Counted from the first letter of the stretch, positions 9,945 to 22,154 are shown. The stretch: DNA of 64,000 nucleotides from Rosa chinensis (GCF_002994745.2 NC_037092.1:79139824-79203823); one strand, 5' to 3'. Numbers and translations: made by a program. Notes: a model not told the origin generated them from the sequence alone.

Positions 9945-12686
9945 CCAAATTTTGCTAATCACTGTAAATTACTTAAAATTATGAAATAAGGGAAAAGTCC
10001 CATATAAATTATTGTTTTGTATTCGATCTCTATGGTAACCGAGTTCACGAAAAATGCTGTATTTAGGTCACTAAAACCAATTGCAAGGTAGAGGGATAAC
10101 GAGGATAAGTGGATAACATTGTTGGAGATATACGTGATACATGCAGGATTTTATAGTAAAGAAAAGTATAATTAAGAATACATGTCATATATACACTTAT
10201 CAGAAGAAAGAGAAACAAAAAGAGAAAAAAAAAGAAGGCACAACTTATACTCCATTCAAACAGAAAGAATAAAAGACCTGAGAAAGATTAAAAGACGTGC
10301 AAAATGTTAAGCTCATCAGCTCATGTCTTTCCTGCAGATGTTTGTTTCCTAGTATGATTAAGGACTCCTAGTCCTAGTCCACAGAGGTATAGGTTAATTG
10401 TTTTTGTATTCACTAGGATATTAGGTTTATTATCTTCTCTAGATCTTGTACTTTTGGGAGTCTCTGCTGCTTTGCTATAGAAATATAAATAGTTAACTGT
10501 TTTCTCCGTACCTGGCAATGGCAGTTACATTGTTTCATGACATCAACTTGGCCTGAAGAAACTGGATGAATACTTCAGTTCAAGGGCAATGCCACTATGC
10601 ATGCAGATGCAGCTCCGTCTAAGCAACCAGCACCTGAATATATAAGTGAACGCATCTTGGTGGTACAACCACATTTCTCAACTTACAGCATTGAGGAAGC
10701 CTGCCATCCATGCTTGCATTGGCAGCATTGATCGAGGGAACCACATTTCTCCCAATAAGAGGCTTTATATATCCAGGCTTTCAAGTAGTGTACTCGAACT
10801 GTTTTAATTTGATTTGTATGTACGTGTTGTAACTTGTAAACTTGTAGTGGCTATATTGCTTGTTTAATAATGATCGAGTTTTTTGTCATTTCAATCCATT
10901 CTTGCTGAATGCTTTTATAACATATAGTCCTTGTAACTGGTAAAAGCAGTGATAATAGCGTTTTTAAAAATAAAAAAATATATATATCTTTTTTGGGTCT
11001 CAAAGCAGTCATTTTGACTTGGTTCTTCTACAAAAAGTATATACTTAAAACTGCTTCATCAGTTCCGGACAGTCAGATTGTTCCAGGTACTTGAAGAGTA
11101 AGTTGCACCATGCACTCACGATACCAGCAACACAGGTGGTCTGTCATATTGTTCAAAATAGCTTGCTAGCTTGTGTCGCATATGGTCTAATACTGATCGA
11201 TCAATCATGTTATTTTATTCTCTCTTTTCTTTTGATTCATTTTCATCAGGCTGTTTCAGAAATGGCTGCCATTGTTTTTGGCTCGCCAAAGGATGCATTC
11301 ACTTACATTCTCAAGGAACTGCAGGCATCTGTGAAGGGCTTTCATTGATAATCAATGATTCAAGTGAAACTTGTATGTACTTATGCCTCTAGCTAGCTCC
11401 AACAGGAAGTGACCTCTTCCATGGCATTATAAGAACTATACAGTAGCAATGCTGGTAATAATTCAGATCCAGGGATTTCAAAAATCTACTTCATTGAGTT
11501 TGATTTATATCTCATGATGGACAAAAAGTGCAAAGGTTCAACTCCTCAAAGCTTATCTAAGGACCAGTACGTAGTTTGTTATCACTATATCAGATAACGT
11601 AACTTTGATCTGTTCGATTCAAAGAAACACAACTATTTTGCTATCTGTCTTTTCTACAAACAACTTAGATGTGTCTATGGGATCAAACTCAACTGAGAGA
11701 GGAAGAGATTCACTATCTTGAAGGATCGGCGTTCTTTCTGATGTGTTTTCTATGATAATGAAAGCTATAGTAAAACTAGTAAGTTCTTCTGGTTTGGGGT
11801 ATCATTGTGTACTGAATATGTCCTCTCTTTAGATCTAATAGAAGCATATATTGGTTGTACCAATATGTTGTTGACTGCCACTCATTGAAATTAATGGATT
11901 AGTAGATCTACACAGGCAGTGTAGATGCTACTATTTTCATCTGAATTGGGGGAATATGTCTTATCTAGACTCCTTCCAACATGATGAACTTGTACTACAC
12001 CTGTACTACCACTATAAACAATATGATAAACCTGATGGCTAACGGGTGTTGTAACAGCACATATAAATCGCTGTACAATAGATTCATCATCAAAACTGGT
12101 GATGCTCAAAAGGAAGTGGTCAACATCAAATTCTAAATATCAACCAGAGCTGTCAATAACTCAACAACACTAGAAAACAAACCATATTTATAACTTCTTC
12201 TAAAACTTAAGATCAGCCTATTCCATGCCAGACACATCCACTGCAATGACTTCCAAAGTCAAATCCATGTTCATTAGATTCTTCTCAAGCAATTACAAAC
12301 AATATTTTCAGTCTGTATTCTGTATGGGGTTATATCCCCTTTTCACTATTTACTATAAACGAATACCACCTGCTGGGAACAATTAATGTTGAATATCCAT
12401 CTGTATAACCAAAAAGATCAAAAGTTTCTCCTCATCTCCAAATCACCCTTCAGCATCAGCGCCATGTGATCTGTGATCCTCTACTGGATAACTGCAAAAG
12501 GAATACATCATAGTTCAGGTGTGTGTTTACTCAGAGTTTCTCTAAGTTCCATATGGGATCTGTAAAATGCTAAACAATAGGACAGAAATCCACTAAAGCA
12601 GCTATGGGGAAATGTTAAGATCATACAATTAATTATAGTGGATATGGAAGAAGTTTAGCACATCAAAAAGAAGTTTGAGCTGACCT
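9941..12686. other. Intergenic, no firm gene
   Basis: No recognised product. A possible terminal exon occurs at 11252-11348 (+): after TTTTCATCAG the frame reads AVSEMAAIVFGSPKDAFTY, then continues to a TGA at the end. I do not recognise the protein and see no partner exons. Sequence 11890-12686 lies downstream of the minus-strand F-box pseudogene and may include its 3' UTR. Confidence 0.3.
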
Positions 12687-13954
12687 TTATTCACAATTTG
12701 CCTTTTCTGTCTCAAAGGTTGGCGTAAACAAGCTTTCAACCAATGGCACTGCTTCCATTCTTGGCCCTCTTCCATTGTAAGCACCTTGATGAACCCACTT
12801 GTCAAGACCCAAAGCATGTAGCTTGGAGTGGTCAGACATATCATATAGAGTAACTTTCCTGCCATTGTGAAGTAGAACCATGAGATTCCCTAGCTGATAT
12901 AGAGGCTGGAGGCGAGAAGACATATGATTTCTGTAAGTCGATAAACTTGCCCTCTTTCTGAAATTATTCTCTGTGTATTGCCAAACTTCAGTTTTTTCTC
13001 CGCAGACGCATGCAGTCAATGTCGAGCAACAACTCCAAAGCTGCAATATTCAGACTGGAGGTCGTCTGGCAGGTTTATGCAGCCAAGCGTTTCAGATGAC
13101 ACATCAAAGCTTACCAAGGAGTTTTGGTGACCCTGTGGTCTGAGAAATATCCCTTGCATCTCCCAAACCTCCCCTGGCCAGTAGATTTTGCCGTCAAGAA
13201 ACATGCCCGGGTAATGAACCAAATTGAAACCCCAATCTTCAAAATAAGTTTCACGCCAGCAAGAATCTTTCCATGAGTAGATTATAATATGCACCATCTC
13301 TGCTTCCCTCTTTGGAGTGAGCTTCTTCTTGGAGTGCCTAACCAGCGGAGTGCACACTTTCGCAATTTTGAAATCTTGTGCTTTTCTATCAAAACCGAGG
13401 CCATAGTGCCCCCTCTCCAGTCCACAATGTATTGTATCCTTGATTAATCTCAATTTTTTTGTGCAGGGGTTGAGAAGGAGTATATCCTCCTCAGCTCTGT
13501 ATCCTCCTCGGCTGGTATTTCCCAAGCATACCAAGCCGTAGCATGACCCTAACACATTCTTAAGGGGAAGTGCAGACCTAGATGGAGGGAGGCTATAATT
13601 GGTCACTGAATATCGGTTGTGAATCAGCCTTACAATTCCTACCTTATCAGTCTTCAAATAACTCACAAACAAGCTGTTTGCCTCAGATTTTTCAGCAAGG
13701 ATTTGTTGAAATGTTGGTTGGCCAATGAGAGCCTTCCACTGTCTTGATACCATCTGGTATTGAGCTAACATCCTCAGTGGCTGCTCTACAAGAATCCTCT
13801 CTAAACAATCGTTGCTATCTCCAAGTTCAGCCTTTGGTGGCAGGTCATTACAGTCTCCAAGTTTTCTTTCCAGTCTTCTCTTGGAGCTACAGCCAGTGCA
13901 ACAACTTTAACTATCGCATATGTCATGGCAACATTCACAGTGCTTCCTCTTCAT
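12687..13954 (-). pseudogene. F-box protein gene with early stop and frameshift
   Basis: Translation from ATG at 13954 gives MKRKHCEC..., then TAA at codon 16 (13909-13907). The same frame stays open after it and contains an F-box-like segment, LPPKAELGDSNDCLERILVE then LVSRQWK-like QMVSRQWKALIG. An F-box-associated region follows (LLNPCTKKLRL, GLGFDRKAQDFKIAKV, CWRETYFEDW, GKIYWPG). Near 13018 the frame hits a stop while LTACVCGEKTEVWQYTE continues in the next frame to 12687, consistent with a 1-bp deletion. Without the two lesions the protein would be about 420 residues, normal for the family. Intact relatives act as SCF ubiquitin-ligase receptors. A TTTCAG acceptor just upstream of the ATG suggests a 5'-UTR intron. 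Initiation at a downstream Met would remove the F-box core. Confidence 0.8.
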
Positions 13955-15062
13955 TTCAGCTAGAAACTGAAAGACAGTAAGACCACAGTTAGGACTCACA
14001 AACCTATGTTAACAGAAGAAATACAAAGCAAGAAATGTGTTCGATCAAACACGAAATGGTCCATGGCAGGATGGCATCGATCATTATTACTGCAAAAGAT
14101 CATTTTCATTTCAATGCAATACTAATTTGATGGTCTGTACTTCCTGACTACCTTATTGAAGGGATAGGGTCTTTGATCGAATCAAATCAATGGGAGGCTA
14201 GGGAAAAGAGAAGTAGCCCAAGTTAGCCTAGTATTAACATATCCTGAGAGTAATAGCACAATGCACAACTTATAAATCTACCACAGATTGCATGATCAAA
14301 AGATAAGACACACTTTTCATCCCCATGGGTTTGATAAACCAGAGACCAAAATCACACACATGCACAAAACAAAGAGAAGCCTTATATTTCATTACCCTAA
14401 ACAACTGTTGCTTTACAATCTAGCAAAGAAGCTATAATCTTTAACAAGACCCAAGAACCTATACAGTCTATATCTTATAGAGGAATTCAAATTGGCGTTA
14501 GCGTCAACGAAATAAACCCAATAATAAAGAAACAATTTTTCTTCACCAACATGCAGAAAACAGAGAGAAGCTTTAAATTTTCATTACTGGTGCTTCCCAA
14601 TCTAGTAGAAGCTATAATCTTTAACAAAACCCAAGAGCCTATACAGACTATATACGATTCGAGGAATTCAAATTGGCCAGATAGTTACCAATCATAAAGA
14701 AACGATTTTTCTTTAACAACAAATAAGGGGTTTTTCTTCACCAACCTCAATTACAGAATGGAACAGGGTCTGTGGAATTCTTCAATGGAATAATGGGTTG
14801 CTCTAATTCTGAATGGATTCCTCGAATTCTTCAAGAAAGGGTTTGGTGGTGTTGAGGAAAAGGGTTTGTGGAGAAGAAAGATCTTCTTTTCTTGAAATGG
14901 AGAGGAAAGGGTTTCGCTGAATTGGAGAGGATACGATTTTGGTTTGAAGAGCTCTGAAATGGGTTTTGGTCTGTGTATATGGGATTTGAATTTTTTGGGT
15001 TTTTGGGGGGTTTCGGGTTCTGGAGAAAATAGCCGTTGTTCTGTTTTTTTCTTTTTCTTTTT
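13955..15062 (-). promoter_or_regulatory. Presumed 5' leader, leader intron and promoter of the F-box locus
   Basis: The acceptor TTTCAG at about 13967 implies a spliced leader upstream. Two similar ~100-bp stretches at ~14390-14470 and ~14570-14660 share AAGCTATAATCTTTAACAA and a following AACCCAAGA-like run, a local direct duplication. The open frames at 14750-15136 are low-complexity and look like UTR, not protein. Confidence 0.35.
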
Positions 15063-15821
15063 TCCCACATGATCGATCTATATACATCTATGACCAAATT
15101 AATAAAGCAAAAAAAGAGGCACCAATGAATTTTCACTGATATTGGAAACTGCTACTAGCCTACTACAACATATTCATATTTGTGCTAGCCAATTATATAA
15201 GATTGTTCAACAATTGAAAGAAATGGCCTCAAACGTATACATGAGATCGAAGGGTGGAAAAAAGAAGAAGATAATACTGTAAAAATGATAGGAGAAGTTG
15301 TGGGAATTGAAAACTAGGAGAAAATAAATAGATTTTGGAACCTAGATTAAACATAAGGATAATCAAGATATAAAATATGGTTTTAAATTTAAAAAAAAAA
15401 AAAAAAAAGGGTTAAAAATCAGATTAAACGACCAAAAAGGTCATTTTTCACAATTTCTCATATTTTAGGGGATGTCAAAATTTTGTTGTCACGTGGGTAA
15501 CAACTAACAACGGCTATTTTCTCCTAGTTTTAAAAATTACTATAATCTAGGTTCCAAAATCCATTTATTTTCTCCTAGTTTTCAATTTCCACGACTTCTC
15601 CTATCATTTTTACAGTATTATCTTCTTCTTTTTTTCACCCTTCTCATATATACGTTTGTGGCCATTTCTTTCAATTGTTGAATAATCTTATATAATTGGC
15701 TAGCACGAATATGATTATGTTTTAGTAGCAGTTTCCTATATCAATGAAAACTCATTAGTGCCTCTTTTTTGCTTTGTTTTGCTTTATTTGGTCACAGATG
15801 TATATAGATCGATCATGTGGG
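15063..15821. repeat. Long inverted repeat, ~280-bp arms
   Basis: The left arm (15063-15349) and right arm (15542-15821) are reverse complements at roughly 90% identity by eye. Both share, for example, CACATGATCGATCTATATAC and TAATACTGTAAAAATGATAG. A 192-bp spacer lies between them. A transcript would fold into a long hairpin. It abuts the leader of the F-box pseudogene. No transposon termini were recognised at the outer ends. Confidence 0.85.
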
Positions 15822-17289
15822 TTTCATTTCAAGAGGCTTAAGTGCATTTTAGGTATGACGTTGGACTAGAAGAGTTAATAAAATTTCCATCGTGTTAAGA
15901 ATTGTCAAGATGATAAGTCCATCTCCTTGGATTTACGATTGTATGCTCTATACTAGGGGACGTCAAACAACAGAATAATTTTAGGCCCCATTAGATAGTT
16001 AATTTGGATTTGGATTTCAATTCCAAATCTCAATGATTCAAAATCTGTGTAATTGAAATCAGTTTCACCACCGCAGGAGAATTTCAAACTAGAGATTTCA
16101 AAATTGTATCATCCACCACTTATAATTAGTTCAATTGCTATGTATCTTCAACCTATGTTACAAAAATCATCCCCAAACTTTTCTATAAATACGTCTGATT
16201 ACTTGGCTTGTCACATGAAGGGTGGGAAGAGGATGAGAGAGAAAGCTCCAAAGAGAGGAGAGCGAAGAAGATATAGAGCAATGGTTTTCTTGGATTTCTC
16301 CTAATTCCATTGTATGAAGAAGACGATCCCGTAGTAAAAGGAAAAATTCTCTCATCTCTTTTATGAACCACTGAACTATAAGTTTTTGATTATTGGTTTT
16401 TGAGGAGTTTGGAGATATAAAGAGCTAATGAGGCTAATTAAGATTTATTATCATTCCATATGGTCATTTTTCATCAATTTAAAAAAACAAGGTCATAATT
16501 CAACTTTAAGGCTCAAAATTGGTTATTTTTTAAAATTTCTCCTAAAATATTTACCTTTTACCCTTTTTTCCAGCCAGAGGTTCAAAACCTTTTTCTTCAT
16601 CTTGTGATTCTTGTCTCATATATTTCTTGTAACATACCATTTTGTGCGGAACCGGCCAGTATACTCATTCTTTGATTCAAGTTAGTCCTTACTTCACATA
16701 ACACAATGTACTCTCGGATCTAATTGTTTTCGAATGAAAATGGATTAATATGAGCTACATGTACCCTTTAGAGACACTGACCAATAGAAATTTAGACATT
16801 ATTTGATTCAAATTTCAGTGATTTATAACTATGGGATTTAATAGTGATACTGTTTTCAATGTGGTAAATCAGTGGATATCCCGCAGCTAGTTGTAGCAAT
16901 AGCATCGTTCACCAGAAAGGTATTAATGGAACTGGGGGAAATATCAAAATCTTGAGTTTGTTACTTCAACTGAAAGCTCCGAATAGTCTGCTGACACTAG
17001 TCATTCAGTTCATGAGTTAAGAGTTTAGTATCTGGGGCCGAGTCAACAGGGTCTTCTCTGATGCCACTGATGGAGTTTATGGGAAATCTGTGTTTGTTTC
17101 ATTTCCAATACCTAGGCACATGTACTAGGCTTTCTGAAATTCATACCTACTTTTTCATTCTTGCAGGATGTTATTCATTCCTCTTGAGACTTTGCAATTT
17201 GTGTATGAACCCAATGTTGTTAGGGTTTGCATTTGGGATCCAGGAGACTTTTTATTGGCCCTAAATATTTCTGCTTCTTGGAATTAGTG
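15822..17289. other. Intergenic, no recognised gene
   Basis: AT-rich spacer. ORFs up to 83 codons at 16053-16371 overlap on both strands and resemble nothing I know. Confidence 0.3.
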
Positions 17290-17664
17290 TGTTGGTTACA
17301 TAGGTAGAAGATTGCTCTCTATTCAACGTATTAATTTGCGTGGAGTAGGCAAGGTCAGTCACACTACCGCCGGTTGCCTTGATAGAAAGTTACCCTCTAT
17401 TCAACGCATTTCTTTGCGTGGAAGTATGGTCGACCATACTATTGGTACCGTTTTACATAGCCCGGATTCTATCCGGTGCTTCATCAAATGCTTAATTACA
17501 TCAGTTCGTATCCTTGCTAGGTTTTATTTCCGATGCTTTGTTGCATCTAGTATTTTTCTTATTTCTTTATATTTTGGTGTAGTGTCTACATCTACAAGTT
17601 GTAATTTTTCTCATTGTTAATTTTAATAAAATAGTTGACTATTACTCTCACAAAAAAAAAAAAG
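17290..17664 (+). mobile_element. Retroposon-like 3' tail with internal direct repeat
   Basis: The stretch ends in AATAAAATAGTTGACTATT and then CTCTCACAAAAAAAAAAAA. It contains two similar ~33-bp units (CTCTATTCAACGTATT... at ~17313 and CTCTATTCAACGCATT... at ~17393). No matching 5' target duplication was found, so the start is approximate. Confidence 0.4.
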
Positions 17665-17740
17665 GGCTATAAGGCACGGTATCTTATGTCAAGTGTAGTC
17701 ATATGTAATCGTTTATTTTCTTCCTAATGCATATTTATGC

Positions 17741-17891
17741 AGGCCCGCTCACCTGCGGGACGAAAATAAAGGGACAAAACGGGACAAAACCATCCCAGCC
17801 GTTGGATCTTAATTCAGTTGATCAAACGGACAAAACGGCAAACCATTAAAACAAATTTTTTTTAACCTATTATCCAATCCCGTTTAGTCTC
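17741..17891 (+). repeat. MULE left terminal inverted repeat
   Basis: 151 bp, practically identical to the reverse complement of 21861-22012. G/C-rich tip, AT-rich inner part. Confidence 0.9.
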
Positions 17892-18647
17892 AACCAAGAC
17901 TCTACGTTCAGTCTTGGGTTCTTCCTCCTCCCTTGTCTCCACGTTCAGTCTTGAGTTCTTCCTCCTCCCTCACCTCCATATACCATTCTTGATTCATCCT
18001 CATCCTCATCATCATAAGATTGGCCTATCTTGAAGGTATTTTTCTTAGATTTTACTCTCTCTCGATTTTAGGGTTTTTTTTTTTTAATTTTTTCTCTTCA
18101 GTTTGGGTGAATCATGGAGCCATCGTATTTTGTTTGATGATTTCATTTCTGGTGTTCTGATTTGATTGTCAAAATTTTGGTATTCTTTTGCAAGTATTGA
18201 TTTTGCTGGGATATAGAGTTGGTCAAAAGAAATTGAAAAAAAGGTCAATACTTTTTGTCCATGGAATGGATTGAATCATTGAATAGGAAGCCTCATTGAC
18301 CCAAAAAGGTCAATACTTTTTGTCTTGGTTTCATTGTCTTAATTTTGATTTCATTCTCTATCTCACGGTCAAAGTTTCTGCTTTTTTTTTTTTTTTTTTT
18401 TAAAATCTTTTTCAAGTAGGGCAATATGTTAATTCAGAGCACTAAAATCTCAAACGGTCAACATAGATTTGTTCAATGAGGAGCTCATGGCTTCACACAA
18501 TTTTGTCGTCAAAATGCAATTGCATACATGAAGAGCTCAATTATAATATAAGTAAAATGCTTGAATTGAAATTGTGTTTAGAACTTGTGTATATTCTTTT
18601 GCATTATGATTATAACTTATGATTGTGAATTGGGATGTCTGTTACAT

Positions 18648-18986
18648 GTCACTGACCAAGTAACTGTAACTGGTCACGTAACTGACCATGTCACTGACCA
18701 AGTAACTGACCATGTCACTGACCAAGTAACTGACCATGTCACTGACCAAGTAACTGTAACTGGCCATGTAACTAGTCACGTAACTGACCATGTAACTGAC
18801 CAAGTAACTGCCCATGTCACTGACCATGTCACTGACCAAGTAACTGCCCATGTCACTGACCAAGTAACTGGTCACCTACCCATGTCACTGACCATGTCAC
18901 TGACCAAGTAACTGCCCATGTCACTGACCAAGTAACTGGTCACGTAACTGACCATGTAACTGACCATGTCACTGACCAAGTAACTG
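18648..18986 (+). repeat. 12-bp satellite block, 5' of the transposase
   Basis: Tandem variants of GTCACTGACCAA and GTAACTGACCAT over ~340 bp. The block and ~70 bp before it (from 18580) recur at 21565-21860 in the same orientation. The frame encodes VTDQVTDH-type repeats, probably without meaning. Confidence 0.9.
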
Positions 18987-19114
18987 CTTGAATTGAAATT
19001 GTGTTTAGTTTTTAACTTCTTTTTTATTAGTGTTATGTCTTTGACTCTGTTATGGTGAAATTCTAATTATAGCTGTGTTTGTACAGGGTGTTTGTAATAT
19101 AATGCTATAGCTTT

Positions 19115-21437
19115 ATGATGGGTGAACCATCGTTACAAGAGACAAATGAGAATGCTGTTGTAGATGAACCAAAACTTCAGCTTGGTCAAGAATTCGAATC
19201 AATAGAGGAGGCCTATTACTTTTACAATGAGATATATGCAAAGACTATTGGTTTTAGTGTGAGAATGGGTTCAACTAAGAGAAGTAAGGTGACTGGAGAG
19301 ATTACTTGGAAACAATTTTTATGTTCCAAGGAAGGAAAAACAGATGAGACTTATGAGAACTCAAGACGGCAACATTCATCGACCATGGAAGAAAGGAGGT
19401 GCGGAATAAAGCGTATGGGTTGTAAGGCAAGGTTGAACATCGTCTTTAACAAGGCAAGCAAAAATTGGTGTGTAAGTGACTTCGAGGAGGCTCATACACA
19501 TGAACTTACAACCCCCAAAAGAGTACATTTATTACCATCACACCGCAAGCTTACAAAGGCAAAAAAGTGTCTTATGGAAAAGCTAAGTAGTGTTAATGTT
19601 CGAACAAGTCAGCAATTCAAAATAATGGAGACTGTGGCAGGTGGTATACAGAATGTTGGATGTATTCCCAGAGATTTGAGAAACTTTGAAAGAGATTCAA
19701 AGGAAGAAGTGAAGGGACATGATGCAACTATGCTACTTGAGTTCTTAGAGTCAGAAAAGGAAAAGAAGCCGTCTTTTTATTTTGAAGTTGACCGAGATGA
19801 AGAAAATAGGATGAATCGTTGCTTTTGGGCTGATCCTACCTCAAAAAAAGCATATTATTTCTTTAACGATGTTGTTGTGTTTGATACCACGTACAACACA
19901 AACAAATATCGCATGATCTTTGCTCCAATCACTGGCGTCAACCATCATGGCCAAACAATTGTATTTGGTTGTGGACTTCTAAGTGATGAGAAAACTGAGT
20001 CTTTTATTTGGTTACTGGAACAATGGTTGAAAGCTATGCCTAGTGGTCCACCGAAAGTTATAATTACTGATCAAGATCCAGCAATTGCAAAAGCCATTGC
20101 TCAAGTTCTTCCACTTACACTCCACCGTTTTTGTCTTTGGCATATCATGTTTAAATTTCGAGATAAGCTTGGTCCTGTGATTGCTCAAAGTTATTATGGA
20201 CTCTTCAAAGCCAGTGTATATAACTCCAAGACTAAAGAAGAATTTGAAGCTAGTTGGAAGAATGCTGTGCAACAAAGTAGTCAAGAAAATCATGCGTGGT
20301 TGAACACAATGTATGAACTACGAAGTAAATGGGTCCCTGCATTTTGCAATCACATCTTTCATGCGGGTATGCAAAGTAGTCAAAGAGTTGAGAGTAACCA
20401 TTCATTCTTCAAATCATTTGTTTCGGTGAATAATTCTTTATTGGATTTTTCTACAAGGATTAAAAGGGGACTTAGACAACAAAGGCATGAAGAACTGATT
20501 CGTGATCATGTTGATAGTAATGAAATTCCAAAGACAAGGACTTACTATCCCATAGAAAAGCAAATGCGTGAGGTGTACACAAAAGAAATATTTTTGAGGT
20601 TCCAAGATGAGGTTGTCAAGAGTACTGCTTACTTGAAATGTGAAACTTTGAAGGAAGATGAAAATGAATGCGTGTATAATGTTTTAAGGGCTGCAGATGA
20701 TGAACAAAGCTGGAAATTGCGACAAATAGTTCATGACAAAGTTTCTGGTTTTGCCAAGTGTAGTTGTGGAGGCTTTGAGGTTGAAGGAATTGCATGTAGG
20801 CATATCATTTTCTTTTTTCGAAGTATGAATATGGTACATTTGCCAATTGAATACATCTTGGATAGGTGGACAAAAAATGCAAAAGTTGGAAGAGTTTGGG
20901 ATGATGATGGTGTCGAAGTGAAAGATGTGGGTGATAAGTCATTGATGATGAGATATATTCAATTATCTCAACTTTCACAAGGTGTAATTGATGAGGCGTC
21001 TCTTTCACAAGAAACAACAAAATATTTCACAGACGGACTCCATTCCCTTCGCCTTGGTATTAAAGAACTTCTCTCAAATCTGGGTGTTGAGGAACTTCCA
21101 TCCACAAAAAAAAAAAAAATACCTCAGGAAATACTCATTGAAGAACCATCTCAATCAAAGGCAAAAGGAAGTGGGAAGAGGTTGAAGTCATCCAAAGAAA
21201 TTGCAATGAATAGGCAGAGAAACTGTGGAAAATGTGGTAAAACTGGGCACAACATAAAAACATGTGAGAAGCACAATGCTAATGGGTAATAACTTTATTT
21301 ACTACTAACACTTGCTTTTATTTCTTGATGTGATCTATTTCATGCTTATTAATGTATCATTGATATTGTATATGAGCAGGTCAAGCATACAAATTAACCC
21401 CACTGAGCAATCAAATGAAGCACCACTTAGCATATAA
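19115..21437 (+). CDS. FAR1/MULE transposase
   Basis: A 724-residue ORF (19115-21289). In order: a FAR1-type (WRKY-GCM1 fold) DNA-binding region at about 35-130; a MULE transposase core with candidate DDE residues D257 (FDTTY), D319 (ITDQD) and E426 (RVESNHS); a SWIM zinc finger C549-x-C551...C561-x-H563; and a CCHC knuckle C704, C707, H712, C717. It would bind the TIRs and catalyse cut-and-paste transposition in the nucleus. The gene seems to have a leader intron with acceptor at 19085-19086. GTAATA at 21286 and TATGAGCAG ending at 21379 could splice out the stop and add an exon (21380-21437) ending EQSNEAPLSI; otherwise translation stops at 21289. Domesticated FAR1/FRS regulators share these domains, but the flanking TIRs make a transposase the better call. 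Confidence 0.9.
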
Positions 21438-21632
21438 AGGATGAAGTTGATCTTTCTTCTGTTTTGTTTCAGCATAATCACAAGTTTTTTTTATATGTAA
21501 TGGATTGTAATATGCATCAGTTGGGTTGTCATTCAATGAATGTTTTTTCATTCATCCACTGCCCAGAACTTGTGTATATTCTTTTGCATTATGATTATAA
21601 CTTGTGATTGTGAATTGGGATGTCTGTTACAT

Positions 21633-21860
21633 GTCACTGACCAAGTAACTGTAACTGGTCACGTAACTGACCATGTCACTGACCAAGTAACTGACCATGT
21701 CACTGACCAAGTAACTGACCATGTCACTGACCAAGTAACTGTAACTGGCCATGTAACTAGTCACGTAACTGACCATGTCACTGACCAAGTAACTGCCCAT
21801 GTCACTGACCAAGTAACTGGTCACGTAACTGACCATGTAACTGACCAAGTAACTGACCAT
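21633..21860 (+). repeat. 12-bp satellite block, 3' of the transposase
   Basis: Direct copy of the left block, shorter, running straight into the right TIR. The lead-in AACTTGTGTATATTCTTTTG is shared with 18582 onward. Confidence 0.9.
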
Positions 21861-22012
21861 GAGACTAAACGGGATTGGATAATAGGTTAAAAAAAAATTT
21901 GTTTTAATGGTTTGCCGTTTTGTCCGTTTGATCAACTGAATTAAGATCCAACGGCTGGGATGGTTTTGTCCCGTTTTGTCCCTTTATTTTCGTCCCGCAG
22001 GTGAGCGGGCCT
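21861..22012 (-). repeat. MULE right terminal inverted repeat
   Basis: 152 bp, reverse complement of the left terminus with one extra base in the poly-A/T run. Confidence 0.9.
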
Positions 22013-22154
22013 GTATGTCATTAAGCATTCAACATTAAAATGTAATCCTCTTTTCATGTTTTGGTCCTTTTAATTCAGCTTTAATTTTTCCATATTAGTA
22101 TCTGTCTCCTTTTCGGGTTTTCCTTGGACTATTCTTTAACAACCACACACATAC

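Larger units (their letters stand above)
17741..22012 (+). mobile_element. Potentially autonomous MULE with FAR1-type transposase
   Basis: Terminal inverted repeats of ~151 bp (17741-17891 and 21861-22012) start AGGCCCGCTCACCTGCGGG and differ only by about one T. They enclose an uninterrupted transposase gene (19115-21285, plus a likely last exon). Two blocks of a 12-bp satellite lie in direct orientation on either side of the gene. The near-identical TIRs and intact ORF point to recent activity. No 9-bp target duplication is evident at either possible TIR boundary, which is unusual for a MULE. Confidence 0.9.

Noticed and set aside
14751..15136. Lys/Pro-rich minus-strand ORFs
   Set aside because: Low-complexity leader sequence of the F-box locus, with three frames open at once and no domain.
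18585..18911. ORF encoding VTDQVTDH repeats inside the 12-bp satellite
   Set aside because: It is open on both strands only because the satellite lacks stops in those frames. It is better explained as subterminal DNA of the MULE.
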